NCBI RefSeq assembly: GCF_019649055.1
Contig: NW_026570227.1
Span: 1,736,001-1,800,000, forward strand
DNA: 64,000 nt
From: Paramacrobiotus metropolitanus
Lineage: Eukaryota > Tardigrada > Eutardigrada > Parachela > Macrobiotidae
Reading direction: 5' to 3'
Shown here: in pieces, positions 19,601 through 31,897 of the stretch
Position numbering within the stretch: the stretch's first letter is position 1
Layout of the letters: each line of letters begins with the position of its first letter
Notes under the pieces: generated by a model
The model's database searches: none
What the model was told of the DNA's origin: nothing
The model's input: only the letters and a program-made list of their open reading frames with translations
Position numbers and translations under genes: made by a program

Positions 19601-22600
19601 GAAATATAATATTGTCCATGTGATTTTTAAAATTTTATTTCGGGAAAGAAAACTGCCAAAAACCAGTAATTTTAAAAATTATAGTAAGTAATCTGTATAA
19701 GCGCAAATATAATTTATTTCCCATTTCTATATCTAGTACACTGTTATATACACTGTTATACGTATATCTAATACACGTATTTTCCTGATTAAAATATTAT
19801 TTAACAATTTTTATTTTTTTATTTTCCCACGAAAGAAATCCGTGAGAAAATCTGCAGACATAGATATTTTGCTTGTTTGATTACTGAATTATCATTGGGT
19901 GCGGCGGCGCATTTTCGATGTAGAAAAATCCGGGAAATTTGTTAAGAAAATGGGTAGAATGGTTTCTTTGGAGCGGAAGAGCGGGATGCTAATTAAAAAG
20001 TGCTTAGCGTGCAGCGCGCTGTCAAGTGAAGCGTTAGGTAGAGAGCAACCCGGCGCTGTGTTTGCGCATCCCATTGAGCAGCGGCCGGCGTTTGCGGCCA
20101 CCGGCATTGATGGGAGTTTGATGGTTTTTTTAATGCTTTTCATTTCCGCCCCGGCACAATGCTCGCCGCTAACGTCCCGAGGAAATCCGATGAATGTCGC
20201 TATACGACACCGACGTCCTGCATCAAACCGGCTTTTTAAATCGCCCTTCGCAGACAGAAAATCACCTTGATCATTTTCGGTGACAGAAAGACAGGAGAAT
20301 TGATTGTGATGGCACGTGCGGGCGGGTGGTGTGGCGGTTACGTGAATGGGGCGGCTAACGAGCGTCGGAACACCCGCTGTGCTCTTCGCGCCGTTGACTG
20401 TCAGAATTCTCTGGTATCGCAACAAGCCGCGATGAATTACGAAATCTGGTATTAAATTTTGAAAATTAAAATATATTTTGGAAATTGTATAATGTGCATT
20501 CCGGACTGGCAGGCGTCCGGAACTGCACGGCGCAGGGTTTCGCAAGCGTGGCGCCACATTTTCCCATCACAGAAATTCGTGGGAAAATTTGGGGATTTAT
20601 TTTTCGGATTTTAAATTTTACTTTCTGATTTTTTTTCTCCGTTTTCCCAAGACAGAAATCCGTGGGAAATTTTTATTTTCGAGTTAGGTTTCTAGAATTA
20701 AGTTAATTTAAATTTTTCTCAATTTTTCCACACCTGAAATCTGTGAAAATTTAAATTTTCTGATTAGTCCGAGTTAAGATTTGATTTTCGGGTTTTTGTT
20801 TCTGTTTTCCCACAACAAAAATCAGAGAGAATTTTGTTTTACAATCTCTCCAGCGCAGAAATTTATAGGAAATTAATTTTCGAATTTAGGATTTTATTTC
20901 CCGAATTTTTTCGGTTTTCCCACAGCAGAATTTCGTGGGAAAATCTCGTATTAGTAAAACAATTAAATTATACAAATGCCAGCACGATGAAAAAACTACT
21001 GTTTTGTCAGCTCTTGGCCAAGTGGCATTGTCGGGTGGAAAATAAATGGCCGGTGTTTCTCTCTTGCTAACGATGCGCATTATTTTTTCCTGACAGTTTG
21101 GTGAAGCGACAGGTGCGACGATTGATCAGGGCAGCTTAGCGTTAAGTGGATTGATCAATTGCTGACGACGGTGTCTGTGTTACCGGTATCTGTTGCTGTT
21201 TGTGCTTAGAAAAAATCGGCTGTTTTTAATAAGCAGTGACAAGTCAACATTTGGGTTTATTGTGCCGCTTTAATTGTGCCGGGTATATTAAACGTGTGAT
21301 CGTGTGAGCCGGGTTAATAACAGTGCCTATCAATACACTGTCAGATTTCTATAATAATAATATTGTCTGGTGTGTTTATGCCGTTGACTCGGTTGGTATT
21401 GTTGGCGCAATTTGGACGTGTCCAGATTGTTGGAGCAGCTAATCAATTACGCTGCCAATAAGCAGTTTTATTCACATTAATTCTACCGACGATTGTTCAT
21501 TGCGTATTCAGTTTTTTTCTAGTTTTTACTGAGCTGAAAAAAATAACAACAAGCGCGACCTTTTTTCGGTATCGCCAGCAATATTTTATTTCGCTGCTGA
21601 AAAATCCGGCGGATTTAATTTTTTAATTTAGCATCATTATTTTGATATTTTATTTCCGTATTCTATTCTTCTTTATTAATGCTTACTTTTTGTAAAATCG
21701 TTCAACTGTAATTACTTGTTTTATGTAATAAATATTCGGTAATTTTGATGGCCGACAGCCTTTCTTTACATTTAAATTTGCTGCGAAATCGCAGGAGTTT
21801 TATGTTGCTATAACGTATTTATTACCTTTGGAAATTATTTTTGCAGTTGTAATTCTGCGGCAATTTTTAAAAATATTATTTTCATAAAATAATATTTATT
21901 TATTACAAATCTTATATTCCTAATATTCTATTTTATATTATTGTTTTATTCTTATATTTTTTTACATAATAAATAAGGCGTAATTATTAGCATTCACAAC
22001 CGGCATTTTTGGTGCGCCGTTTACAGCGGCACGAGGCAAAACGCGAATACTGTCCGCGGCCGGAAGCGGCTATTTGACGCCGTGTGTCGCCCGAGCCCAC
22101 TTCCGCTCCACATATATTGCCCCGATAATCGCTGCGTCTTCCACAAAAGAGGCTTCAATGTTTTTTGTCCACGACACAAGAGCACAAGAAAGGCTCTGCA
22201 GCGGTTACATAAGGCGCGTCAAGTGCGCGATTAGCGGAGAGTGGAAAATAATGAAAATTGATAGTTACTGTTTCTCCTGTCACCGCGCGCTCTCCATTGA
22301 CCCACAAACGCACGCCGGCCATTAATTACTCTGTACTGATCTATACAGATACGGACCGTGTCCGTATATATCCGATCCCGGCCGTTGTAATTCAATTATC
22401 CAACCGGCGTTTAATAATCTTCCGCGGCGCGGTTTTAATTATCTCGTGTCACTGTCAGGATCAACAATAAACAGCCCGCGTTTATTGCAGCCCGGCTTTC
22501 TTACCGCCGACTAATTGTATATATAGAAAAAGGCAGGGTTGTGTAAGATAAACGCTGACGTGGCTTTCTTCGACTGACAGGGATTAAATACTCTTGAAAA

Positions 22601-25600
22601 GGCTCGTTTTTCGACAAGCTTACAACTCGGAATTTTTTAACGCCTATTAAATAATTTAATTCAATACATTATGTAACTAAAATTCTAACAATTTCTTGAG
22701 CAAATTACAATTTTTAAAATCTTAAGTAGAAAAACGTTTTCGTTGCCTTTTTACTAAATCAGTAAAGCGGAGTTAGGTTGCTTCGGCTCTGGAATTTTTT
22801 GGGAAGTGTGACATTAAGCGATTCCGAGTTATCACGAATAATAAATACACTAAACAAATGAATCTATAATATTTAAGCAGAAAGAAATTATATATGATTT
22901 AATTAGAAATCATAAAATTTAATTCTGATTTCTAAGCAGCAGTATCTTGTTGTAACCATGAAAATCGTAAAAATTAAATTAATAAAATCCCATAAATACC
23001 GGTCAAATGGAGAGTAAACAATTTTATTAAAATTAGACAAAAAAAAGCGGATTTCGTTTTTTACTAAATCAGTAAAGCGGAATTTGGCTGGCTTCGGTCT
23101 TCAAAAAATTCCGGCATGTTTTCGCGAAGGTTGCCGTTGAGGGATCCGGGGTCATAATGAACAGTTGATTAAGGAACGAGCGTTTGTAATAATGCGGGCC
23201 TGCTTTGACGGGGGCAATTGATATGCAAATATTGTATCGCTAAATCGATCCCGCTCAGCAGCCGGGTCAGCCGCGGTCCCGTGGGGCCACTTTGTGGAGC
23301 GGATCCGCCGCGGCGGAACTGCGCCGGCCGTCCGCGCCAGGAGTCACGCGGGCCCGCTGTGCGCGGCGCTTGTCGGCGCAGCGGGCGCTGTTGTGCCGAG
23401 CAGCGTCACTATGCATTATGCATATAATCAGCGCGGCAAAAAACACACTACACGACGACATTACAACATACCGAATTATTACGTGAATATTTTATCCAGT
23501 AGACCGGTATTTATTGTGGGATTTTTGAGTGACAACATGAAATTAAATTTAAATTTATTCGGTGTTTTATATAAGGCATTTCGTCTTGGCTCCCGTTACT
23601 GTCTGCATTATGTACCAAATATAATAATAAAAAATCACAAACCTAAATATTAAAATACTAAAATTAAAACAAAAATAAAACACGAAATAATTACAACGAA
23701 GAATAAATAACGGTCCTCAGTAATTTTTATCGCCACCAGAAAAATAATTATTGCCAGATAAATATAATTTTATTTTTGGATCTGGCCTTAAAGGAAATTC
23801 AGGAAATAAAAACAAAAAATTCCTGTTTGTTAAAAAAATTTTAAAAAATTATGGCAAAACCGAAAATAAATTATGGCAAATAAAAAAAAATTTCCGAAAA
23901 ATTCCACGACGATGATCTTTTGTGACACGTGATTTTCTAGAGCGGCAGGAATGCCGAGTAATTCGGGCGTGTATATATCAGAAGGGATGATATCCAGAAT
24001 GACGAAGGGGATTATATCAGAATAAGAATGACGATGGGGATGATATCAGAAAGCGGGGGAAACGGGAGCCGCTATCGGCTGTTGCTTATCGATCCGCGTC
24101 GCCGCTCGCCGCTGGAGCGGAACGGGACGCTTGATCAGCCAGGCCGATCATGATCAACTACAGTAACCGAGTAACATGCCCAAGTGATGCAGTAAAGCGC
24201 TATTCAATTGATTACGCATATTGTTATCATAATGCACGGCGATATATATTGAGAAACGGGGTTGGGCATAATCGTGAGGATATCGTGTATCCCGGCTGCC
24301 AATCATCCGGGCCCGCATTGAACGGCCGGATGCGGTAGCAGCCCCGACAAGGGCCCATTACGCCGAGATAACGAGCCGGCTGATTTCACCGCGATCAGGT
24401 TGCACGGGCAGTGTCCAGACCGGGCAATTTGTCATCCATTCAGCGCAGATTGACAATGGCTCCTTCAGAATGGTTTCGCTTTCAATGGGGAGTTATTGAG
24501 CTGCGCAAACACAATCTTCGAGTAAATCCTGTATTTTCACAAAGCACGGTGTTGGTATTTCTCCTAACACTTTCACAAGAAACCGGTGCATTTATTAAAT
24601 CATAACAAATAGTAGAGAAGTGTGATATTCAGAGTTTTTAGTAGCATGGAGAGCTTTGACCACCGTTGACAAAGTGGCGGATGTTTGATGACCTTTACAT
24701 GTACCTTTTTTATATATTCTTTGTACATATACAAGTACATAAAATATGTTAAATGACCTTTACATATATCCTTACATATATACGTGAATGAACACGTTAA
24801 GTGACTTTTACATGAATGTTATACATGTCTTTTATACTATATATTTAGGTTATATAAACACTATATCTGTATATCCTACATATAGATTCTTATACAAGTA
24901 TATGAATTATCTGTTGTGTATAGACATCTGTTTATATACCCCCTGACCTTTCTTATACGTACATTTGTACGAGTATATCGTGCTGCGGTTGTCAGTGTTT
25001 AATAAAATATGTTTTGCAAATGTTGCAGTGATGAGAAAACTGCGTGGAGAGAAAGGCGAACGCGGCTACCCGGGACCGCCCGGACACTGCACCTGCGACG
25101 TCAGCACCGCGCTGCGGCGTTCGATTTCCGGTGAGTCAATGAATAGAGAAATTCTTCCTTTTCGCTCCCGTTAACACGTTTCAATGGTCCACCCGGCAGG
25201 CACCGATACGGTGATGGTGGGCCCGCGCGGACCTCCCGGACCCCGCGGCGCCAAGGGCGACCGCGGCCCTCCAGGTCCGCCGGGGGTGTGCGCCATCAAG
25301 TGCCTGGACGAGGACATCCTGCCCTACCCCTACCAGACCCGCGACCGTCTCCCGGCCACCGCGTCGCAGCAGGCCCTCATCCCCACCACGGAGAACCCCT
25401 ACCTGGCCGTGCCCAGCACCACCTCCACCTACTACGACGTGGAGACCTCCACCGCCCGGGTCGTCGAGGGGTACGGCTGTCCGACCACCTCCAAGGTGTA
25501 AAGGTCACGGTTGACTGGTTGTAGGGAGATGCAGCTCCCGGAACCCCCGTCCATCTGGAGCCAGAAGGACATGACCAGCACGCCGCGTCACACTACCACG

Positions 25601-27442
25601 ACGCCGACCACCACCACGGCGGAGGTGCACCCGACGCCGGCGCCGCGCGGTCCCAACGGGGGACTGGTGGAGGAGGTTGATCTGGACGAGGTGGAGCCCA
25701 GCCATGTCCACATTAAGAACGACATCCCGGCCCGGAAGCGGAGTACGTGCTTTTGGCTACTTCCGGTGTCCCAAATTTATATAAAAATATATACATAAAA
25801 TTTATATATAGAAAAAATAAAAAAATATATATTTATTACTGGTTGTTTTATAGATTGTTTCATCGAGGCGATCGGGAAGCCGGTACTCCTGCGCAGTCCC
25901 CCGGAGAACGACCACATCGCGGCGTGGGGCGCCATTATGCGGGACGCCCACCCGCCGGGCGTCCGCGACGGCGACAAGTACTACATGACGGAGCAGTTCA
26001 GCGGACGGGAGCTGGTGGAGTACGGCTCGGCCGAGGACTTCAAGAGCTACACGCCGCGCATCAAGTACTCCCTGCCCAAACCGTTCCGCGGCGTCGGCCA
26101 TGTGGTGTACAACGGCTCCTTCTACTACCACGTCGATGCGCAAGTAAGTCAAGCCGCACTCGTCGACGCGGTCAGCATTTGTCGAGGTCTCTCGACGCGC
26201 TACGCTAGCTAATTATAGAAGTACATATACAAAAATGCCGGTATTAACATAAGTTTATACGGCAGCATTTAATTACGTACGTTTATATAAAGATTTTTAC
26301 ACGGAAAGATTTTTTTATTTATGCTTATATTGATATCGGGAATATTAGTGTATTTCTTTGTAGCCGACAATCGTGAAATTTAATCTGGCCAAGGAGCGCA
26401 TCGTGGCCAAGAAGAAGATGGAGGGCATCTCGCACCGCAACGGCCAGCACATCTACAACCTGCACAAACGCTACGACTACATGGACTTTGCCGTGGACGA
26501 GCACGGGCTCTGGCTCATCTTCTCCATGCAGCACAGCAACGCCACCATGGTGGCGCAGTTGGACCCGCAGACGCTCGACTTTATCTTCGTCCGCAACGTC
26601 TCCTACAGCCACTTAAACATGGGTACGTAATGTGAACCTAGTAAAATTGCTCTTTTACTACCGACTACCGACCGGCAAACTTTTAAAACTATTCCCTCGA
26701 GAACATTCAACTCGGAATTTCCGAAACAGGCACTTAATGACGCAACGTGGCCATTCTAGCCTGTGGTTTTCGACCTTTTTTATACAACGTACCATTTTAT
26801 TTTGGTTTATGTACACATATAATTATGGTTTTTGAGTGACCTTTACATATAGTTACCTTATTAATTATTCTGTATATAAATCGAAACTTTATTGGAACTT
26901 TAATTTGAACCATATATATGTATGCTACAGTATGCATATGTGTAAGTGTTTGCTGTGAGTGACCTTTATATCTTTATATATCATTTGATTTATACGTGCA
27001 TGTAACCATGTACTTACTTAATTATACATGCATTAATAATAAATGTAATTTTTTATAGTACATGCAGTTAGATATGTCGCTCTGTATGACCTTTATTAAT
27101 AATTTGCGCCGCGTTATGACTGTTAACAGTTTTGAACAGTATGTCGTTATAAAAGCGTGATCTTTTGCACGATTATCGGCAGGCAACGCGTTCGTGGCGT
27201 GCGGCGTCTTATACGGCATCGGGACGGTGCACTTCCCCTACACGCACGTCGTCCTGGCCTACGACCTGCTGACCGACCAGCACTACGAGCCCCCCGCCGG
27301 CGCCCTCTTCACCAATCCCCGCCAGAAGACCGTCATGCTGGACTATAATCCGCGCGACCGCAAACTGTACAGCTGGGACGGCGGCTGGCAGCTGATGTAT
27401 CCGCTCAAGTTCGGCACGCTCGAGCCGCCCAAACTCGACTAG
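13695..27442 (+). CDS. Colmedin/gliomedin-type collagen-olfactomedin membrane protein
   Basis: Exons: 13695-14215, 14555-14662, 19304-19385, 25029-25130, 25200-25470, 25525-25742, 25854-26143, 26364-26622, 27183-27442; about 700 residues. It is a type II membrane protein: Pro/Ser-rich cytoplasmic tail, TM about residues 39-62, then a coiled-coil segment. Next comes the colmedin-typical VWLTSHSRIP, then LYALKEFCQATRAHC, two short collagen Gly-X-Y runs (GEKGERGYPGPPG and GPRGPPGPRGAKGDRGPPG), a Thr/Pro-rich linker and a complete olfactomedin domain (CFIEAIGKPVLLRS...GVGHVVYNGSFYYH...YSWDGGWQLMY). Known relatives (gliomedin, UNC-122, COF-2, insect colmedin) act at synapses and in axon or node organisation. 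The exon 5/6 junction has two options: a 54-nt intron 25471-25524, or a 39-nt intron 25496-25534. Exon 1 has a one-base frame break near 13902 (see findings). Confidence 0.87.
14252..15587 (+). repeat. Four copies of a 45-bp double-palindrome repeat in colmedin introns
   Basis: Copies at 14252-14300, 14421-14465, 15302-15347 and 15542-15587. The shared core is ACCGCAG, then GTGTGC-TG-GCACAC, then ATCG-CT-CGATGT, then CACGTTA. The third copy has two perfect adjacent inverted repeats (GTGTGC/GCACAC and CATCG/CGATG); the others vary at a few bases. Confidence 0.75.
14663..19303 (+). other. Giant colmedin intron 2 (4.6 kb)
   Basis: Bounded by exon 2 (ends ATACCG|GTAATT) and exon 3 (GTTGCAG|TTG), phase 0. 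It mixes AT-rich stretches (17.8-18.3 kb is extremely AT-rich) with GC-balanced islands near 15.0-15.25, 15.75-16.2, 17.1-17.65 and 18.4-18.7 kb. Open frames there lack codon bias and splice context. The islands are candidate enhancers, by inference only. Confidence 0.5.
20559..20945 (+). repeat. Degenerate ~82-bp tandem repeat with TTTTCCCAC...GTGGGAAAA hairpins
   Basis: Imperfect inverted repeats of the form TTTTCCCA-n(10-12)-GTGGGAAAA start at about 20559, 20641, 20722 and 20804 (spacing 81-82 bp), with weaker versions at about 20842 and 20913. Isolated relatives occur at about 19825, 15255 and 15490. Confidence 0.7.
22735..23110 (+). repeat. 60-bp direct duplication in colmedin intron 3
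   Basis: The block TTTTTACTAAATCAGTAAAG followed by CGGA, TTGG and GGCTTCGG occurs at about 22745-22795 and again at about 23055-23105, roughly 310 bp apart, with scattered differences. It includes a small palindrome (TTTACT...AGTAAA). Confidence 0.6.
24689..24960 (+). repeat. TGACCTTTACAT-rich low-complexity block
   Basis: TGACCTTT occurs at 24689, 24754 and 24944 within an ACATATATAC-type simple sequence. The same word recurs at 26837, 26960 and 27087 in colmedin intron 8. Its reverse complement, TAAAGGTCA, is an extended nuclear-receptor half-site. Confidence 0.55.
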
Positions 27443-27991
27443 GGGGACGCGCGTATCTGATTAACCGGCAAAGCAACGAATGACGCGATGGGTGATGATG
27501 ACGACTGATAGGCGAGAAAGTGGAGTAACGGTTTTTATACGACGCCCCGCGATGGGATCGCGGGGCCCGGTTTATTTGATATGCCCGGCAGTACTTAACA
27601 CGGTGGTTGCGTCGTTTGTGCTCTTTTTTATTGTCCGCGTGGTTACTTTGATATAACAATATACTATACTTATTTTTGTTGTACATGTCTTCCAGTTTTG
27701 GTTGTTCGTCGAACTCATATTTATGGCATTTTCTCTAGAGAATAAAACTATTATATTTAATTAGAAAGGTCATATAATCAGCTATGATTACGATTACCAG
27801 AATTGCGAAACACAGGATCACCATGCGAATTTAATTAGAACGTCCCATACAAACGAAGGAACCAAAACTAAAGTTCAGGTTTACAAACAGCTTGACCGGC
27901 TTCCGATAAATGAGCGCTCATGGTAATCTGGTCAGAACAGTTAGCCACAACATAGTGAACCGTTTTAATTTAATCTCGCCGGCAACCTCGT
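27443..27991. other. Convergent 3' spacer
   Basis: Between the colmedin stop (27442) and the minus-strand gene's stop (27992). An AATAAA lies at about 27741 on the plus strand. A short GC inverted repeat (CCCCGCGAT...ATCGCGGGG) lies at about 27545-27567. No gene. Confidence 0.45.
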
Positions 27992-30479
27992 CTACATGTC
28001 GCGCGCGCCGGTCTTAGACTGGAACATGTGCACAAGATTCTGTAGCAGCGATGAATCGACGCCCTTCAGTGCGTCCATCAGCGACTGCAGGCGTTCCGCC
28101 GCGCGGGCCGTCTTATCGCCACCGCCGTTGCCGGGACCGCGGCCGTGGATGGCCTCGCAGTTATTGTTGCCTCTACCGTTGCCGGAGTTGTCGTCGGTGG
28201 GGTCGCGGTAGGCCGACATGGGGAAGCGGGCCACATACGCCTTGTAGATACTGCAGTTGCGGTGCAGTTTCATCAGCGTCGTGTTCAGCTTCTCCAGGAT
28301 CGCCGGGTCCGCTGTTCATCAAAAAGTTGATCTTCTGAACGCGTAATGTAGCCGTTCATTATAACATATTCTATGCTCATGAACTTGTCTGGCTGATTAC
28401 TGTGCTACTTCCCTTGTCATTCTCATATGCATGTACATGTATAATGTGCTCTTGTATTCGCTACATCATCTATCGTTCTAACTACGATACATCCGCGTTA
28501 ACATGTGTTCGTAATAAAGCCTACGAAAAGCCCCGTTACAGGACTGTTAGTTAAGCAAGTGGACTGACCTTTGGCGCTCTTGCTGACACCGAAGCTGGAG
28601 ACGGTGGTGTGGCCGAGGTTACTGATGCTAAGCAGCGGATACTTGAGCACCATCTTCTCCAGCACCGGCGTCCGGCCGACGAAGATGGACTTCTCGTTCT
28701 GCACGTCGTCCAGCGCCTTCTTCAGATCGGCCGGTTTACCGCCGGCGCCGGCCGCTCCGCTAGCCTGCTGGTCGGGCGGCAATTTCTTCACCTTGTCCGG
28801 ATCATTCTGCAATCACAGGCATAAACATTCAATACTATATACAGAGTATATCACTATCTTCCAGTATATATATGTCATAAATAGTGCATTTTTTGATATG
28901 TACACTTTTAATTTCTCAATATGTACAAGGCAAAGCTCGCCTTGCTCAACAAATATGATCAAATGAAGAATTTGCCCCAATTAACATGGGAAGGGACTGT
29001 GTACAATACACTCATAGCATTACCACGCATAATCTCCAAACGTCAACGTTGAAACAAGTAGAGTGAATCTCGCCCGTCCTCAAAAACAACTTCTTACCGA
29101 TCTCGTTATAACATTTTTAATTTTTACATATGCAATACATAATCATATACGTATATATGCATATACGTCGTCATATACAGAGTACAATATCCATGTATTG
29201 AAGCAGAGATTAAGCCTAGCCGTTGTAAAAAAAAACGCTGCTGCCGTTTTAGGCACAAGGAATATGCGTCCTAGAATGCCTGCCAGCGCGAACGAGTTTG
29301 GCTGTTTTTTTAACATTTAAATTGGAATATTTTTTAAGCAGTAATACGCGAATGCACCTTTTGTTATCTTGTTGGCGTTGTGCCCAAGTAAGAAATGTAA
29401 TTTTGAAGAAAACGTACGAAAGTATAGCGCTACGAAATTCAGGAAAATGTCACCGCAGACCGGGGCGGGGTTACCCACCGCGATGGTATCCTGGGTGTTG
29501 GTGAAATTGAGCGTACTGATGCCCAGCTTCAGGCGGTTCTTCTCCGCCATGATGGGCTTAAACACCTGCACGTAGTCAGCGATCATGACCGGCACGGTGA
29601 AATTGATCTTGTCCTTGTAGACGCCGTCCTTCTCCACGGCGCCCAGGAAGATGCCGGTGCCCTGTGTGCAATACAGTGTCAGTTCTCTTTCCGTCGGAAA
29701 TATATATATATATATATATATACACATGTATGTACGTATACATATACGTATACAGTGGCAGTAAGGTACATATAAATATACGTACGCTGTGTAGAATTGT
29801 TAGTTATCGTATAGGTAATATACTGCAAATTCGTTGTTTGTAGAATTGTTAGTTATCGTATAGGTAACATACTGCAAATTCGTTCATTTTCTTAATGGCA
29901 TTGTCGAAGCTGTCTGGCTTGTCGACCTTATGCACGTCAAAGTCGTAGCCCCAGTCGTCGATGATCAGGTCCAGGATGTCGCGGAAGAAGCCGGCGTCCG
30001 AGTTGCCGCTCTCGTCATGATCGGCCCACAGCTCGTTAATCTAGCCGCAACACACAGTCATGTCAACAGCTGTATATGCATCGCCAGTGTAATCCAAGGT
30101 ACAGCTAAGTAAAGTCGGAAAAATTGAACAATCACATCAACAAGCAAAGTGCAGCAGGAGCATAACCAGTGCACTTCAATTGCCGGCACTGAGTACGAAC
30201 AGAGAAGCGCTTCTTGACGCACTATATGCGCAAAAAACGCAGCGTCTACTCTGTTGGTCGCCCGTTTTATATACACTTATGCTGAATAGGAAGTAAAGGT
30301 CACAAGTATACTTTGACGGTGAAGAAGCGGATATTGTCGGGCAACTTCTCCTGCTTGACCGGCGGAGGCTTGGGAGTGGGAGGATCCGGTTTGGGTGGAG
30401 AAGGATCTCCTGCGGTGCAGCTGCCCACCAGCAGGGCGCTGATAACACTCATGACCAATAACGCGACAGATCGGGCCAT
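27992..30479 (-). CDS. Secreted five-exon protein with EF-hand-like loop, unknown family
   Basis: Exons on the minus strand: 30479-30312, 30040-29873, 29661-29479, 28806-28569, 28311-27992; 358 residues, introns phase 0,0,0,1. Residues 1-23 are a signal peptide (hydrophobic ALLVMSVISALLVG, then SCTA). A Pro/Lys-rich linker follows (PPKPDPPTPKPPP). Residues 63-74 form an EF-hand-like loop (DHDESGNSDAGF), acidic at positions 1, 3 and 9 but with F instead of E/D at position 12. Several N-glycosylation sequons (NFT twice, NTT, NCS) agree with secretion. The C-terminal exon has a Gly/Asn-rich insert (GNGRGNNN) and ends with helical segments. I do not recognise the family. The start is the first ATG, directly before the signal peptide. 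The exon 2 donor is duplicated (see findings). Confidence 0.75.
29822..29885 (-). repeat. 49-bp tandem duplication spanning a 5' splice site
   Basis: The sequence ACTGCAAATTCGTT recurs at 29822 and 29871. The 49-bp unit includes the last nucleotides of exon 2 of the minus-strand gene and its GTATGT donor, so a second near-identical donor (GTATAT) lies 49 nt downstream. Confidence 0.75.
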
Positions 30480-31802
30480 TGGATTCAATGTTGTGCGTGT
30501 TGAAACTAGAACTTGATGCTAATTTCTCCCCGCTGGACTACTGTATAATAATAATCCGTTATGTATACAGTTTTCTGTCTTTGTTAATAAAAGATGTGCA
30601 GCTTGCGAGAGGGAAGAAGCTGGTCAGCAGAAAAAGCTGTGGAGGTGGCACATTCTTTCCGGCGGCTAAGCAAATCGCCGCCAGCGTAATCGGGACCGGC
30701 ACTCAAGTGCCACTCCACCAGGCAGATGACAGGAAGAGGGCTGCGCGTTACGCGTTACGCGCTCATCGCTGCTGCAGTCACGTGCACGTGACGGTGCCTG
30801 GGTGTGCGAGCCCCAATACCGCGGGATTGGGTAGAAGTTGGCCGCATTCGGGTAACCGCCATCTGAGTATGCGGTCGTCATGTAGCACTAGCAATATCGG
30901 TTGATATTTTCCTAGATGTAATTTTACTTCTCACATGTACAAAGCGATCTTCGCTCAACAATTATAATCAAATATTTTCCTTTTCTTCGAAGGTTTTCCT
31001 TAAAGCATTGCATTCTCAGACCTGGTGCATGATGCGCTGATTCATATCCGGCAAGGAATGTCCATGGTGTGGGAACGGAACAAGTGTTGTATCATGAATA
31101 ATCACCGGTATTGCTACAGATACTCTTGTGAGTGATGTTGCCGGTTATGCAGTGGTTTGTTATTTGTATCACGCTTGAACTCGTATCTTTGCAATGATGA
31201 GTTTTTACGAGTATGTATAGTAATTTCATAGCTAGCTTGTATGTTCTTGCAAAACCACGACGATTCATTCGAGTTAGAAACATCTTGGCAGTAAAGTCTC
31301 ATTAGGAATCGTTGTTTCTACGTTATGAGTATGTAGTAACACATAGACCCTATTAAGTACAAGATCTATACTACGCGCGGCGCCCCATAGTTTTCAGATC
31401 TCCATAACCAAACCGTTTTTTTGAAAAACTGACAACGCCAGTGGATCGGCCTTGGTCCAGAACTGGCCGACATGATTTTCTTTTTTAAATTCGTTCGACC
31501 AGAATCGTGCCGGCACGATGCCGAAAGCGATCTAACCCGCTTTCAAGGTGACCTTGGGACTTAGAAAAAATTTGCTTGGATACAATACAATACTTAACAT
31601 AAACTGATAAATACACTAATTAAACCGAAAAATAATTCAATTGTACGAGTCTAAATAAATAAATTAATCTCGTACTTATTTTCGTGCACCACCACGCACA
31701 AAATTAATAAGAATTTATTTAGCCTTCCGGTTTTGGTTGTTGGCACTTTTATACGTTATTTCAACGTTCCAACTATACTAACAAGTTTCAAATAATACTA
31801 AG
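30480..31802. other. 5' flank of the minus-strand secreted gene
   Basis: GC-balanced at 30600-30900 (possible promoter, minus orientation) and AT-richer afterwards. I see no supported gene. Confidence 0.4.
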
Positions 31803-31897
31803 ATGATCGGGATGTTTGATTTTGCTATAAGGTGAAGGGATGTTTGATTTAGATCGGGATGTTTGATTTTGATGATCGGGATGTTTGGTTTTGCCGT
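31803..31897. repeat. Short GATCGGGATGTTTGATTT repeats
   Basis: Three to four imperfect copies of an 18-bp unit immediately before the 51-bp minisatellite. One copy is joined to the minisatellite unit. Confidence 0.75.

Larger units (their letters stand above)
19386..25028 (+). other. Giant colmedin intron 3 (5.6 kb)
   Basis: Phase-1 intron between exon 3 and the first collagen exon. It holds a GC-balanced island (19.9-20.5 kb), the CCCAC hairpin repeats (20559-20945), GC islands at 22.0-22.5 and 23.2-23.45 kb, a 60-bp direct duplication (22735/23045) and a TGACCTTTACAT-rich simple-sequence block (24689-24960). No convincing gene is nested here. Confidence 0.55.

Noticed and set aside
19892-20557. 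221-codon minus-strand frame inside colmedin intron 3
   Set aside because: No domain, signal peptide, promoter or splice context; it lies in a GC-balanced intronic island and the composition reads like a chance frame.
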